A stretch of DNA of 64,000 nt from Clitoria ternatea (GCA_037962975.1 CM075675.1:32552501-32616500); one strand, 5' to 3'. Shown: positions 36,503 to 49,391, numbered from the stretch's first letter. Numbers and translations: made by a program. The notes: generated from the sequence alone by a model not told the origin.

Positions 36503-38430
36503 TCATACAATAAAAATAAATGTCAATAATAATAGGCAATAGGCAATAGCATGATCACGGTCGAGCGGGATCCTACAGTGGTGAGGGGGCGGCTGGGAAG
36601 TAGAGGAGAAGAAGGTAGGGCCAAGCGCCACCATCATCCAGCTAAACGTTTCCTGTTGTGCCGCCAGCAGTCGACGAGTCTCAAGTTGGTCCTCCTCGGC
36701 CGATCTTCGGTCCTCGATAACTTGCTCCTCCAAAAGCTACCTCTGTCGGCGCTCCTCTGCTAGCTCAATGTTCAGGCTCTGAATAACTTAAACAATATCT
36801 GCTGGAAGCCTAGAGGAAGAGGAAGAGGAAGAGGTCTTTCACTTCTTGGCAAGTTATGTGTCGACCACTCCCAAGACAAACACATTTCCTTTCTTGTTCA
36901 TTCTACTGATAGCCTCCATATAGATAGGGTTATCATCGGTAAAAGAAAGGGTGGGAGGTGCCTCCTCGTCAGGTGTTTGGGCCAGTAACTTAACCTCCTT
37001 CTGGGCCCTCATGGCAAGATACGTCTCTTGTAAATGTAAAATAATGATAAAATTCAGTAATCTAATTTGTAAGTTTAAGCATTTGTAAACTTAAATAAAT
37101 TACCGCCATGTAAAGTACTAAAAAATTAACATACAACAAACAAATTTAGGTACTATATGAATTAAAAGTATGAAACAACTAACAAACTACCAACTAACAA
37201 ACTATATAGTAATACATACTTGTCTTTGCCCGACAGTGGGACTAGAATGGGTAGGGGATGCCAAAGAAGGGCTCATTGGTCCCTATCAGTAGGAACTATT
37301 ATCTCAGTAATGGGGTCCAAGTTAAGAGCAATCATCACTATTCTTAGTAAAATGCCATGGTTCACCATCATGTCATATGTTCCAAGCTGCATTCTCTTGA
37401 TTGCCTGAAGTTCAATCATAATATTGGTCATGGTAGGCACCAGGGGTTGATACGATTGGGGCCTTGTAGGTCGTGGCTCCCTTACTGGAGTATAGTCAAT
37501 ATGATCCCTGACCCACAGGTTATCCAAAGCCCTATCTACCTTTACTTTCAAGCAGCCCTTATCATGAATCTTCACCTTTTGTTTCCTTGCAAGCAAGGAA
37601 ATCATATAATAGTAGGGAAGTTGGGCCTTTTTGTACCCTGTCCCCACCATCTCATATAGTATCAAGGCACCAAGATCAACGTACAGGTCTTCTATTAAAT
37701 ATTAAATAATACCATCCTTCTCACTACAACCTCTATGGAATGAGCCACTAATTGTAGGGAAGAAAGAAAATATTAACACCAAATCATAGGAAGATCAAGG
37801 AGAGTTCTTTCTTACAAACTTGGGTGTTCCACCCACTATAGTCTCAAAGCTAGTGCCCTTCTTGTAGCATACAGTGAGCACTTTATCCACCATGTCTTTG
37901 CTGCCAAGATGAGAAAAGATCTACAAAATCTTGGTGTACTCGCATTCAGTTTCTTCCATGATAGGCAATTTCAGCACCTTGGCAATAATTTTAGTAGAAA
38001 GAGGAATCACAACACCCCTAACATAAGACGAATAAGGGATTCCCTCATCATCAGTAGGTCTGAAGTTAGCATAAAACTCTCTTATGATCTCCTGATATCC
38101 TTGGCCCAGAATCTTGTTGAAATACTGTCAACCCTTCAAAATCATAATAGCACAGATATCGGGGTATAGACACTCTTCTTTTTAGAGCAACATCACTCTA
38201 TCACTAATGACCCTTCTTTGTTTCAGTTGGCTCTCATACTCCTCTTCCGCTTTATCATCATAAAACCTTCTCCAGTCAAAGTCCTCCTTCTGCTTGGAAC
38301 GCTTCTCCCTCTTTTCCTTCTTGTTTTTCTTAGGAGGGGGTGAAGTGGGGGTGCTTGAAGTGGTAACCCATCTCCCCTTCTCTTTTTCTAAACACTCTCT
38401 TCCTCTATTGCTTTGATTGTTTCTGTTTTC
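36503..38430 (-). pseudogene. Putative plant transposon protein (PF20167-like), broken
   Basis: Read on the minus strand from about 38430: a basic region (PPPKKNKKEKREKRSKQKED, then FDWRRF), then a domain with YQEIIREFYANFRP, SYVRGVVIPLS and KDMVDKVLTVCY, as in plant proteins carrying the 'putative plant transposon protein' domain. A splice donor lies near 37817, a second exon-like stretch at 37690-37270 (LGALILYEMVGTGYKK..), and a third (RAQKEVKLLAQTPDEEAPP.., then a Glu/Arg-rich coiled coil) at 37030-36503. In-frame stops occur after VMLL, after MILKG and after YTKIL, plus three more in the last part. A TATA-like TATAAATA lies near 38480 on the same strand. The role of this family is not established. 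Confidence 0.6.
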
Positions 38431-38744
38431 ACTATATTGCAGGATAGTCTTAAGGCCATTTGGTTTAAAGGGTGGATGTATTTATAGTGGGGTATGGAAA
38501 ATGAAAAGGTAAGATGAATGGTGGTAATGGGTGGGTGTAAAAGTTAAGTTTAAGTGGTGATTAATGTAATAGAATGGATGTAAATGAAATTAATAGCCTT
38601 GGGACATTACCTTTTGGAGGGAATCAGAGAGACATGGCTTCTGGACTTCTAAGAGGCACAAGTGAGCGTAAGGAAATGAGGATTAGGGTTTTGGCATGCT
38701 GGGTTGGTTATTATAGACTTTCTTCCAATGTGGGTATGGTGTCT

Positions 38745-39262
38745 TTTGAGCGTAGGTACGCCCGGTCTCTGACTTAAGCATGGTTTGGTTCAAATGTTAG
38801 GCGCAGGCACGGTGAGGCTCTAGCATGCACATGCTGAGATATTGAGTTGGATTTTAATTTTTTCCAGAATTATGGCATAAGCACATTGAGCACGGAGCGT
38901 TGTAACGCTCATCTCATCAAATGTGCACAAAAGCTCCAGAATGCCAGTGTGGGGACCCTTACTTCCCAACATGATTACGTTAGTCTTTGGGTGTAGTATC
39001 CTCTATTTAAATTGAACCAGCGTAAGCTTACGCCCAGTAGTGTGTTTACACGTGCTTGTTTCCTTGAGATTCAAGTTGAGCTTTAGAGCCTGGCGTAGAC
39101 ACGCCCAATCACAGGGTTAACACACTGACTCTCTGTTTGTCTTGGTGTGTTTGGAAGCTTCCCAGCATGATACACGCTCAACCAGTGTAGGCACGCCTGT
39201 TACAGGCATAATGCCTCATGACCATTGACTACACTAGGCGTGGGAGCACAGGTAGTCAGTGT
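38745..39262. repeat. Degenerate GAGCGTAGGTACGCCC-type palindrome array
   Basis: Sites include GAGCGTAGGTACGCCC (38749), GCATGCACATGC (38823), GAGCGTTGTAACGCTC (about 38896), CGTAAGCTTACGCCC (39021), GCGTAGACACGCCC (39092) and GTGTAGGCACGCC (39187). Spacing is less regular than in the other arrays. The array ends where the gag-like sequence of the gypsy remnant begins. Confidence 0.6.
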
Positions 39263-42200
39263 TGGAACGCTCCCTCTCTGGTCCTTGCGAAGTTGCAAGA
39301 GGAGAAGTTTGTAAAAACCATGACGGCCTTTCATTCACCGGGTTTTAGTGGTACTCCGACGAGGCCATCCAGTTCCACTTTTCTTCCTCTGCCCACCAAC
39401 TCTACCACTACTTTACCATTAAAGTCCCCCTCGCCCATAAAAACCAAACTGAACCCTAGCTCTCCGACCATCAAAATATTATCCTTGGTAGAACTCTAAG
39501 ATCGTCATGGCAAGGGCTTATGTTACTACTATAGTGATCTTTATAGACCTGGCCATCGGTGCAAACATAAATTTTTATTGTTGATAGTTGAACCTGAGGA
39601 TCAAGGTTTTTCTAAACAAGATTTGACCCAATTCCTTGAAGATGCTGAATCGACCAAAATCTGGCCTTCTAACCCACCTGATACTTCATCAGCCCATATA
39701 AGTTTACATGCCTTATTGGGTCATTCTATTCCGTAAACATTGAGGGTGTTGGGCCACATCAATGCCTCTCCGGTGTCAATTCTAATAGATAGTGGGAGTA
39801 CCCACAATTTCATACAGGATCAGACTGCCAAATTTTTGGGCCTTCAGGTGATTCTAGCCCAAGGGTTTCATGTCCTAGTGGGTAATAGGGAGGAGCTCTC
39901 ATGTGCCTCTGCTTGTAAACAGGTACCTATTCACCTTGAATCCTATAATTTTTTGTTGATTTATTTGTGCTTTCTTTGAGTGATGCAGAGTTAGTTCTTG
40001 GGGTTCAATGGTTCACAACCCTGGGACCAGTTCTCACTGACTATGAGAAACTCATGATGAAGCTCATTAGAGATGGAAAGTTGGTTCAATTGGCTGCGTA
40101 AGATCGCTCAGCCCCCCAAGAAGCCTCCATGCATCAAATCAAGCGAATGATGTCAACTGATGGCATAGCTAAACTATTCCAGTTGCAAATTCTTTTGTCA
40201 TCGAAACCTTCTTCCTCTTTAACCTCCTTACCAAAAATTGAGGTCCTCTTAAGGAAATTTCCTTAATTATTTGAGACACCCAAAGGCCTTCCCCCCTGTG
40301 AGAGTAACGGATCATCATATTCCTCTCTTAGGGTCTAATTCTGTCAATGTCAAACTATATAGATACCATCACTTCAAAAGCATGAGATTGAGCACCAAAT
40401 CAAGGACATGATGGCAGAAGGAATCATACAACGCAGCAATAGCACTTTTGCTTCCCCAATGTTATTAGTTCATAAAAAGGATGGCTCATGGTGGTTTTGC
40501 GTTGACTACAGGGCTCTCAATGCCATTATAGTGAAAGACCATTTTCCCATACCTTTAATTGATGAGTTGATTGATGAATTACACGGTGCTCAGTGGTTTT
40601 CAAAGCTAGACTTGCGTTCCAGTTAACATCAGATTCGTATGCACCCAAATTCCTAAAACAAGTTTTAGGACCCATGAAGTCACTATGAATTTCTAGTGAT
40701 GCCTTTGGCTTACGCAATAGCCTGCATCCTTTTAGTGTACAATGAATCTGTTATTCCAGGTATATTTAAGATAGTTTTTTATAGTGTTTTTTTATGATAT
40801 ATTAGTGTACAGTAAGTCATTTGAAGAACATATCTCTCATTTATATATTATCTTCTAGTGTCTTTCGACTAACCAATTTTTCTCAAGAGATCTAAGTGTC
40901 TTTTTGCTCAAAATTCTATTAATTACCTTGGCCACATTATTTCACTACATGGTATGGGTCCTGATCCTGAAAAAATACAAGCAATGTTATCTTGATCAAT
41001 CCCTACCAATGTTAAGTAGTTGCGAGTTTTTTAGGGTTAATAGGTTTCTATCATAAGTTTGTTCAGCATTATACGTCTATTGCTACCCCCTTACTAATTT
41101 ACTAAAAAAGGACTCCTTTGTGTGGTCTACTGAGGCTCAAGAATCATTTGATGAATTGAAGGTTGTGATGACTCAAGCACTTGTATTAGCTCTTCCCAAT
41201 TTTCATGAGGATTTTGTATTGGAAACTACCACGTCTGGCCAAGGAATGAAGGTAGTGTTATTGCAAAATAGACACCCTATTTGTTACTTTAGCAAGAAGT
41301 TTTGTCCTAAACTTCTCTCTATATTCACCTATGTTAGATAATTATATGCTATAACATCTACAGTAAAAAAAAATGGCACATTTACTTTTTAGGGTAGAAA
41401 TTTATCATTCACACAGACCAAAGAAGCATTAGAGAGTTAATGACTCAAGTGGTACAAACACCAAAGCAGCAATATTATTTATCTAAACAACTTGGCTACT
41501 CTTATGAAATTGTGTACAAACCAGGGGCAACGAATAAGATGGCCGATATGTTAAGTAAAGTACAGAGAAATTCATCACAATTGTTTAGTCCCTCAGTATC
41601 ACAATGTGATTTGGTGGCAAAGATCCAAGCTGCTTATTCTGCTAATTCGGTGTTGAAAGAATTGTATCAAGAGGTGTTACGATACCTAGACCAACATCCG
41701 CGGTTTAAGATTGTCAAAGGGATTCTCCTTTATGATAATAAAATTTATTTGTCAGCTCACTCCCCCCTTAAAGAACTCATCTTTGAAGAATTCTATGTCA
41801 TACCTATGGCTGGTCATGTTGGGGTTCATCGTACTTATGGCAGATTCAATGAGAATTTCTTTTGGAAAGGCATAAAGAATAATGTAGTTGAATTTAGTTT
41901 GCTCTCTTTATCAACAAGTAAAATCTCTTCCATGGCTTCCCTATGGTCTCTTACAATCTCTTCCCCCACCTACGGCAGTTTGGGAGGACATCTCTCTTAA
42001 CTTTATGACGGGGCTCCCTTCTTTCCAAACCTATACAGTGATTCTTGTTGTGGTTAACAGATTTTCTAAGGCTTCCCATTTTGGTATGCTTCCTACCAAC
42101 TTCACTGTAGTTAAACTTGCTGAGTTATTCGCCCTTCTAGTTTGCAAATTACATGGAATGCCAAAAAGCATAGTGTCCTATCAAGATCCTATTTTTATGA

Positions 42201-43199
42201 GCCATTTTTGGCAGGAATTGTTCAAGATGAGTGGGACGAAATTGAGGATGTCCTCAGCTTATCACTCGTAAAGTGATGGGGAAATAGAAGCTATTAACAA
42301 AATGTTGCAATAATATTTAAGAGCCTTTGTTCATAGCCAGCCTAAACAGTGGGGTAAATTTTTACATTGGCCTGAGTGGCATTATAATACCACAAAACAT
42401 GCTTCAACAGGAATGACCCCTTATGAGATTGTTTATGGCAAACTTCCCCCTTCATTGCCTTAGTATGTTACTAGAACAAGCAGAAATGAATTTGTCGTTG
42501 CAGATCTTACGACACGTGAAGTGATCCTTACAAAGTTACGTTCTAAGTTACCAAAGGCCCAGACAACTATGAAGGCTTATGCAGATAAGAAACGATTGCC
42601 TCATCCCTTCAAGGTTAAGGATAAAGTCTTTGTTAAATTAAATCTTTATCGTCAAGTGTCTGTAGGGGGACCGTGTTCAAAAATTGGCGCAACGATATTA
42701 TGGGCCATTCCGCATTAGTAAGAAAAATGGGGAAGTGGCTTTTGAATTAAAACTCCCCTTGGGTTCTAAAATTCATCAAGTTTTTCATGTTGAAAAACTT
42801 AAGCCTTATTACAACAGGGATGAGGAAATAGTACTACAGTTACCCAATGATGCTTACCATAATCAGCCAAAGTTACAACCTCTAGCAATGCTTGATTAGC
42901 ATGGGGATGAGAACTCAAGTGATGCAGTTTTGGTACAGTGGCAGGGATTACACCTGAGGATGCAACTTGGGAAGACCTCTCTAATTTGCTTAGACTTTCC
43001 ATATTTACACCTTGAGGACAAGGTGTTTGTCAAAGAAGGAAGGGATGTTATGGCTCAAGACAATGATCATGATTCAGACTCTACAGAATTTGAACTTGCT
43101 AGTCCTATAACACAGACTAGGCCCAAACGTAATAAAATGAAGCCCAAGTATCTCAAAGATTATGACACTTTTTACGAGGGGAAGAGGGTGCAGGGGTAA
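39263..43199 (+). pseudogene. Ty3/gypsy chromovirus polyprotein remnant (gag C-term, PR, RT, RNase H, IN, chromodomain)
   Basis: Domains lie in the usual order but the frame is broken throughout: gag tail (LAKLQEEKF) with a damaged knuckle (YRPGHRCKHKF) to 39580; protease with intact DSGSTH near 39790; reverse transcriptase from about 40390 (VHKKDGSWWFCVDYRALNA, SKLDLRS); a catalytic box near 40795 reading FFYDI, so the first Asp of the usual DD pair is Tyr; RNase H-like FVWSTEAQESFDEL near 41115; integrase zinc-finger and core (HVGVHRTYGRF, ISLNFMTGLP) 41760-42470; a C-terminal YYGPFRI segment; and a chromodomain-like VQWQG tail. Most of gag is missing and no LTR pair flanks it. Order and chromodomain point to a chromovirus; the clade (Reina or Tekay) is uncertain. 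Confidence 0.85.
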
Positions 43200-43576
43200 C
43201 AACCATAGACTTTAGTGCAGGGTAGTAATTATGCAGGTGGTTAGGATTTATGTTAGATTTGTCTTGCTGTAATGAATGACGTGTTCAAGCTGTGGCACAA
43301 CCTTGATATTTGTATGTGAATATTTCTATTGTATAAGGCAAGGAAGAATTTTTTGTTTCTTTGCTCTGATTATGGAGAAAGCCTAACCTCAAATATAGGC
43401 ATTACATTGTAACTTGTGATATTATGTGTGATTATGTCCTATGCCAAAATTTTCATGTGAGATATATTAATTAACATAAAAGTAATTAGTATGAAATAAC
43501 GTATACACATCTAAAAATTTTATCGTGAGTTTTTATCCTTAGACGTCTCATGCCCCAATTTCTTTTTCTTATAGTG

Positions 43577-45179
43577 GTTGTAATCTATGAGCGGTATGCA
43601 CTGCCCAATTGAAACGAGCATTCATAGATAAAGCAAAAAATTCTTATATCCTATAAAAATAGGAATAAGAAAATTATTAGCTAATAAAGAAATTCTGTAT
43701 CTTTAATTTTCCTGCCCTTTTCTCGCTTTTCATATTTGAAAGTGAGGACTAAGATGCTCCATTAGGAAAGAAATTTGTTCCGCTGAAAATATCTCTTGAG
43801 ATGAAGTCTTGGAGATTATATGAATATTGCATTTTGGTCGTTAGGATTTTAAAAAAATTTCAATTAGTTTTTTATATTATAAAAAATTATCTATTAAATC
43901 TTTTTATACTTCACCTTTTATTATTGTTTTATATTAAAAAATTAAATTGAATTTTTTAAAATCATGAATTCATTTTTAAGTTTTTAATATCTTAAAAATT
44001 AAAAACACTTGTTATAAGTCTCACATTAACAAAAATATATAAGGTTTAATTTGATATTTACTTTCTCTGTTAATAAACTAGTTTTTTAGGTTGAATTATC
44101 TCTCTTATGCTTGAATCATTACAATTAGTCTTTTTCTTAAGGGTAAACAACGTAAAGGATTATTTATGGGCTTCGATTGATAATTATATACCAGTTTGAA
44201 AAAATCACCTATTAATATACTATATTATAAAAGATAAACGTTTATGTTAGTTAATTATTTATTAAGCTCAGAGCTCAACAAGCGTTTATAAAATTATTTA
44301 TAAATTATTATCTAATAAAGTCTTATATCAGTGAGATTTTAACTCAAGCCAATTATATTGACTTTTCTTGGTCTATTAGATTATTAATATGCAATTTTAC
44401 ATTGGTCTAAATTTTTTTAATATAGCATAAACTTAAAAATCCCCAATTTATTATAGCTAAACTATGTTTAAATTAATAAATTATGATTTAAAAAAAAGAG
44501 AGAGAAGGTAGGATATAGAAATAACATCTGCAATTCTAGCATGCAGATTAGTCCACAAACCTTAATTACAAACAATTTTATCCGGTTACAGCTAATCCTT
44601 TTGGTGCGGACACTGATAAAAAAAAAAAGCATACAGATGAGAACTAAGTTTTCATCTTGAATCTTTTCCATTTCTACCAATGCTGATAAGTCCATATAAT
44701 AATAACCATTGATTTTTATTGTGCGGATACCATATATGGCAACTAGTTGTGTTACTGCATACCAATTAAAAATTAATTTCCACACACTGAATTTAAGTAA
44801 GAATATCTTTTTAATTTTAAAGTATTTTTATATGAGCAATCTATATTGTGGAATACTATACCATGCTCGGATGAAAAGTTACATAACTTAATTCTGATCT
44901 GAACTCATCAAGTGGCATTTGAGGTCACTTTTGGATATAATTAATTTAAAATACAGCCAACAATGCTGCATATGATTCAAGGTCCGCATTATTGGTAACA
45001 TATTATTATAACACAAATAAATAAATTAATATGCTTTTGCTTAAAAAGAACTTTGTCTTGATGTCCGAGAGCACTACTCACTCATCCATATTCACCAACA
45101 AAAATATGAGCATTGTTTACCTAGGTTCTAGTTGTGTTTCTCAAAAAGCACATTATAAACCAATAAACTAATAGATATA
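43577..45179. other. Gene-free AT-rich intergenic DNA
   Basis: No supported gene. It has short generic repeats (for example near 43820-43880) of the AT-rich kind common in legume intergenic DNA. Confidence 0.55.
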
Positions 45180-45945
45180 TTTCAAGCCACAAAGATATTT
45201 TGTGTTTTCCATTCACACTTTCTACCACATTTGATAAAAGGGTATCTGGTTCAAAACCAATTTTATAAGAGGCATATATACATTTTGCATAATAATATAA
45301 CTTTTTGTTATCTGCTAAGATTCCATACTAGCCTAGTATCAGCCGTCATTAAAGGATGAGAGCCAACTTGGTAAACAACATTTTAGAACACACTAAGTAG
45401 CTTCTCCCTCAAATTTCATCTTTCTCTGACTATTTGCCACAAAAAGCAAAATAATAGATAGAATTGAAGATGATTATCTTCATGACAGTACGTAGTATCA
45501 GGTGCCTCTGCATGTTGTTCTTAATTTGCATCCCCATCACACAACTTAACTACCTATTCCCCTCAGCCTCCAATATTTTTCCCACTTGCCATAGAACATA
45601 GCCAAAAGAAAAAACATATATGTGTTCCACCTTAGGTAACAAATATTTCATTTTCACTAGAATTTAGGATCAAAAAGATCTTGACAAAACATGTAATTAA
45701 ATGATTAATTACGAGGTTAAATGGTTTTGCTTAATCTGTCTTAATGATGGCAAACCTTTTTGGTTAGCTTGTGATGCAACAAAAGTCCTTATAACAGGAC
45801 GTTCCTTTGCTCTTTTTTGACCGAATCATGTGAACTGACACACTGCTTAGATGCTTAATGCCCTTATCTTTCATTAAGTTCTCTGTCTTGCAAGGACGAA
45901 TTTTGAGAAAAATTCCAAGGAGGAATTATTTTTTTAAAAGTATAT
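45180..45945 (+). repeat. Diverged segmental duplication, copy 2
   Basis: Matches 5450-6785 in the same orientation, without the LINE fragment. The pre-insertion site is visible near 45660-45700 (AGGATCAAAAAGATC, then ACATGTAATTAAATGATTAAT). Similarity fades at both edges. No gene like the CCT gene follows it. Confidence 0.75.
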
Positions 45946-47087
45946 TATATTGTTTTAAGAGATTATTAAAGGTTATATTTTTAATCATCTTTTTTTATAA
46001 AATAAATAGCAAATAGTAGTGATATTCACTTAGCATAAATATTTTTATCTCAATGCAAGTATGTTCTAAATGGATGAGTATAGAAATTCATGGCCGGTTT
46101 TTATGACTAATTGAATACCTTCAATTTCAAACTACAATGTTGTACTTGCTTTGAAACCAAGCAACCTGAAGTCCTCAGAAAAGATATGTTTGGGATCAAT
46201 TAATAGTATAAAATATACAATCAAAATGAGAAAGTTAGCCTCTAATAAGTTTTAGTCTTGATGTTTTTAAATTCCTCTTGCATCGCATTTGCAATCACAT
46301 CACCACTTTTCATATTTCATGAGAAAATAACATTTATATATCCCTCACTGTAATAATAATAGTGGAAACGTGCATGAGAATACCATATTTCTAAAAAGAA
46401 TCAGATGAAAATATCACATTTTTAAAAAGCATTTTAAAAATTACAAACTTCAAAATAAACACACTTTAATTTGAAGTTGCGCTAAAATTTAATTGAATTG
46501 TAGGAAAAAATTTTAAGTTGAATCGTGTTCACAAGTAGAGGTTATGACTTTGAAAACCATGAATGATATTGTAATTACTATTTCAACCTGTAATTTAAAA
46601 CTTTTGGCTTACTTTTACCTTTTGATAAATGAGTATCTAATGATTAACAATATAACATATAAGCCAACTTTATGGTTAAGATTTAAGAACCAAATTAAAC
46701 CAAAACAACACATGAAATGTGTTTGAACAATTAGATGACACATGTCTATCTTTCACATCTACTTTAATCTCCCCAAGTGGTTTAAGACCCCAACAAGCTC
46801 ATGTTGGGGCAATGGTGGGTGTTTCACGGAATTGAATCTAAAGCTGATTTTAAGGCATAAGATCACTACGGTATATATCTTTTCCTGTTTTCCATCATTT
46901 ATCAATACATACAAAATTATTCTGCTAGTACACTTATTATGTATCTCTTTCAACCAGAGAGATCCATTGCCAAAGATTTGTCATGCTTTTTTTCTACAGG
47001 ATCAGTTTTCAATTAACATTTCAGGTCAAGCATGCACCCTTTGTCTAAACGCTATCATCCACTTTTAATGTTCTAACTCTTTTGAAG
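45946..47087. other. Gene-free AT-rich intergenic DNA
   Basis: A 108-codon frame at 46742-47068 has no recognisable domain and I do not call it. Nothing else seen. Confidence 0.5.
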
Positions 47088-47262
47088 ATACTCAAATTGG
47101 GAAGAAAAAAGTTTTCTCAAGAATCACAACTAAACAGCCTATGGTAGGGACTATTGGGACTCTCTTACCACTTTCTTCTTGTGCAAGCTCTAATGAGAGA
47201 CCTGAATCACCATGTCCTGAAGATGTTAATGAAAAAAAATTTAGAAAGCAATAACAAATAAT
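47088..47262 (+). pseudogene. Short coding-like fragment of unknown origin
   Basis: Read in one frame, this gives a plausible Ser/Pro/Glu-rich stretch (KKVFSRITTKQPMVGTIGTL, then SSNERPESPCPEDVNEKKF) ending at a stop, but the frame opens without a start and is blocked upstream. The composition is less AT-biased than the surroundings. I do not recognise the protein. It may be a terminal exon of a lost gene or chance. Confidence 0.25.
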
Positions 47263-48439
47263 GATATGATATGGTGTATCACAATTTATATCTAGCATTC
47301 ATTTAGCTCAATTTACATCTACTCTTCTGATTGGCAAGTTTTTGTGAACTTTGTTTGCTTCCCAATTAACCAATGATAAGTTATCTATTCCTTAATTGCC
47401 AAAAAAAAAAAATCCTCCTATATAGGCCTTGAATTTGTAGAACAAAACATAAGATCATTTCACCACTTTATTACACCACCTATAATGAAAAAACGTGTCA
47501 TGTTTTTTGTTATTGTTGTTCCACAACAGAGTGTATATGACATGACATTCACAATTGTCTCCTTTTTCAACTTCTAGCCACCACCATGCAGGTCCAAGCT
47601 CCTAATGTTTTATCATCAAACCAACACTTGAGGTTTGTGTAAAACATGTGCCCAATTCAACAAAGACCATATTGTTGCTGGTAGCATTCTCTGAATATGC
47701 CCGTTATAAACTGAAAGATTGTTGCCAAATTCTGTATAAAATAAATTTTTATCACATGTGAGCTTAAGAAAAGCTCACACAAATGTCGATTGGCATTTTA
47801 CCTGGTTGAGAATGTAGTACTGAAAAGGACGTGACTTAGATATGATTTCTTGTAGACTAAAGTTAGTATTTATGGATTGGCAGTGACACTGATTGCCAAG
47901 GTAAGTCTCTAGCTTTAAAATCACTTATAATTGATTATATCTCTCGCGCCAGGGACCATTTGAATTGAGTAACTTAGTAATGACTTGCCACGTTAGATGA
48001 ATAACAAAGTGATGGTTTCTGGTGATTGGTAGTGTCAGATGTTGGAGTGTTTGATTATTGAAAATTGTCATTTAGTCTTGAAATTGCTCCTAATCAATCA
48101 AATACATTTCCAACATCAAGAACCATTTAGATTGAATGACAAAGTGATGACATGTGACACGAGAATTCTAAAATAAACATAAAATGATCCAATTGACTAT
48201 GGATGAATTAGTTGAATTACGAACACATCAATTATTTTATCGCCAACCCTGGATATCAGAAGATTGTAGATAGCCCAATGCAAAACAATGGCATACTGTT
48301 ATTTCTCCAAAAAGATAAAATAACGCATAAAATATATGTTTGGTTTGATGCTTTTATTTTAGATTTCAATTTAATTGTAAATATTTTTTATTTATTTAGT
48401 CCTTTATATTTTAAAACAGTTTTAAAATGGTCATTTTTG

Positions 48440-48670
48440 TTAAAAAGATTAAAAATTTGTCTTTTTAAATCGGTTATTGAAAAACCGATTTAAAATATAA
48501 TTTTTGTATCGGTTTCTATTGATAACCTATTTAAACTATATACTTTTTAAATTGATTTTGTTATTTATCGATGTAAATTTTTATATTGGTTTTTAATAGA
48601 AAACGTTCTAAAAAGTATATTTTAAATCAATTTTATAATAATTTAAGTTTCTGAAAACTTGTTTAGTGGG
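48440..48670. repeat. Inverted-repeat DNA with AAATCGGTT / AACCGATTT motifs
   Basis: AAATCGGTTATTGAAAAACCGATTT forms a hairpin at 48468-48492 (quoted as arms AAATCGGTT and AACCGATTT). Related TATCGGTTT and TATTGGTTTTTAATAG motifs follow. This style occurs in subterminal DNA of non-autonomous DNA transposons; no ends or target site were found. Confidence 0.45.
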
Positions 48671-49387
48671 AATGACTGTTCTAATATTTTTCTAAAATAT
48701 AAAAAACTGAATTAAAAAAATATTTTAAACTAAAATAAAACTTAAAATAAACGTAACAAACCAAACATATATTTTAACGAATAAAAAAAACTTGCATGAA
48801 TTCTTTTGTGCTCATTGAACTCCAAACAATTTACCTTACAAATTAACTCCAATATGCATTAGAGAAAATATAATTGCATAATATGCTATTGCAATTTATA
48901 AAGCATTGAAATTAGCAAAGTATGGCTGTGTAGGTGAATGATAATATGGAATGACATGAAACCATCATGATAGGGGCAGCAAATAGCTGTATAACTATTA
49001 GTGGTGTGCTACGGTGCAAATGCGACAACGTGGGATTTCCATCCGCATTTCAGAGAAAATAACACCAAATTAGTCCCTTAAATTACAAATACGGGTCAAA
49101 TTAGTGTTTAAATTATAAAAATATCATTTTAGTGCTTAATTTATGCTCTTTATTTCTTTCCATCATTCCATTAGAATGGCAATATTCATTGAGAGGAAAT
49201 ATAATTGCCTAATTAACTGTTTATGCAGCATATTTATGTCGAAAAATATATTTGACCATAAAATGCACAACAATAACAGCATGAGCTACAATCTGTGAAT
49301 ATTATAACACTTAAAAATGATGATTAAGTTTTGTACTCCGCAAACAAAAAATTATGCTAACACTCATCATGATGATTTTAAAAACTA

Positions 49388-49391
<4 letters not shown>

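Larger units (their letters stand above)
35705..43576. mobile_element. Candidate CACTA (En/Spm-like) element with 3-bp target duplication
   Basis: The left end reads CACTACCAAAAATACC at 35705; the right end, on the minus strand, reads CACTATAAGAAAAAG from 43576. Both are flanked by GTT (35702-35704 and 43577-43579), the 3-bp duplication expected of CACTA. The left end has dense GCGACGG-type subterminal repeats; the right end lacks them, which is the main weakness. Inside are a plant-transposon-protein pseudogene and a gypsy remnant. If the right end is wrong, only the left terminus (35705-36240) is sure. Confidence 0.5.

Noticed and set aside
38470..38490. TAGTG as alternative right end of the CACTA element
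   Set aside because: Followed by GGG rather than the GTT needed to match the left target site; better read as part of a TATAAATA promoter motif on the minus strand.
46742..47068. 108-codon plus-strand frame
   Set aside because: No recognisable motif or repeat, hydrophobic AT-driven composition, no splice context.
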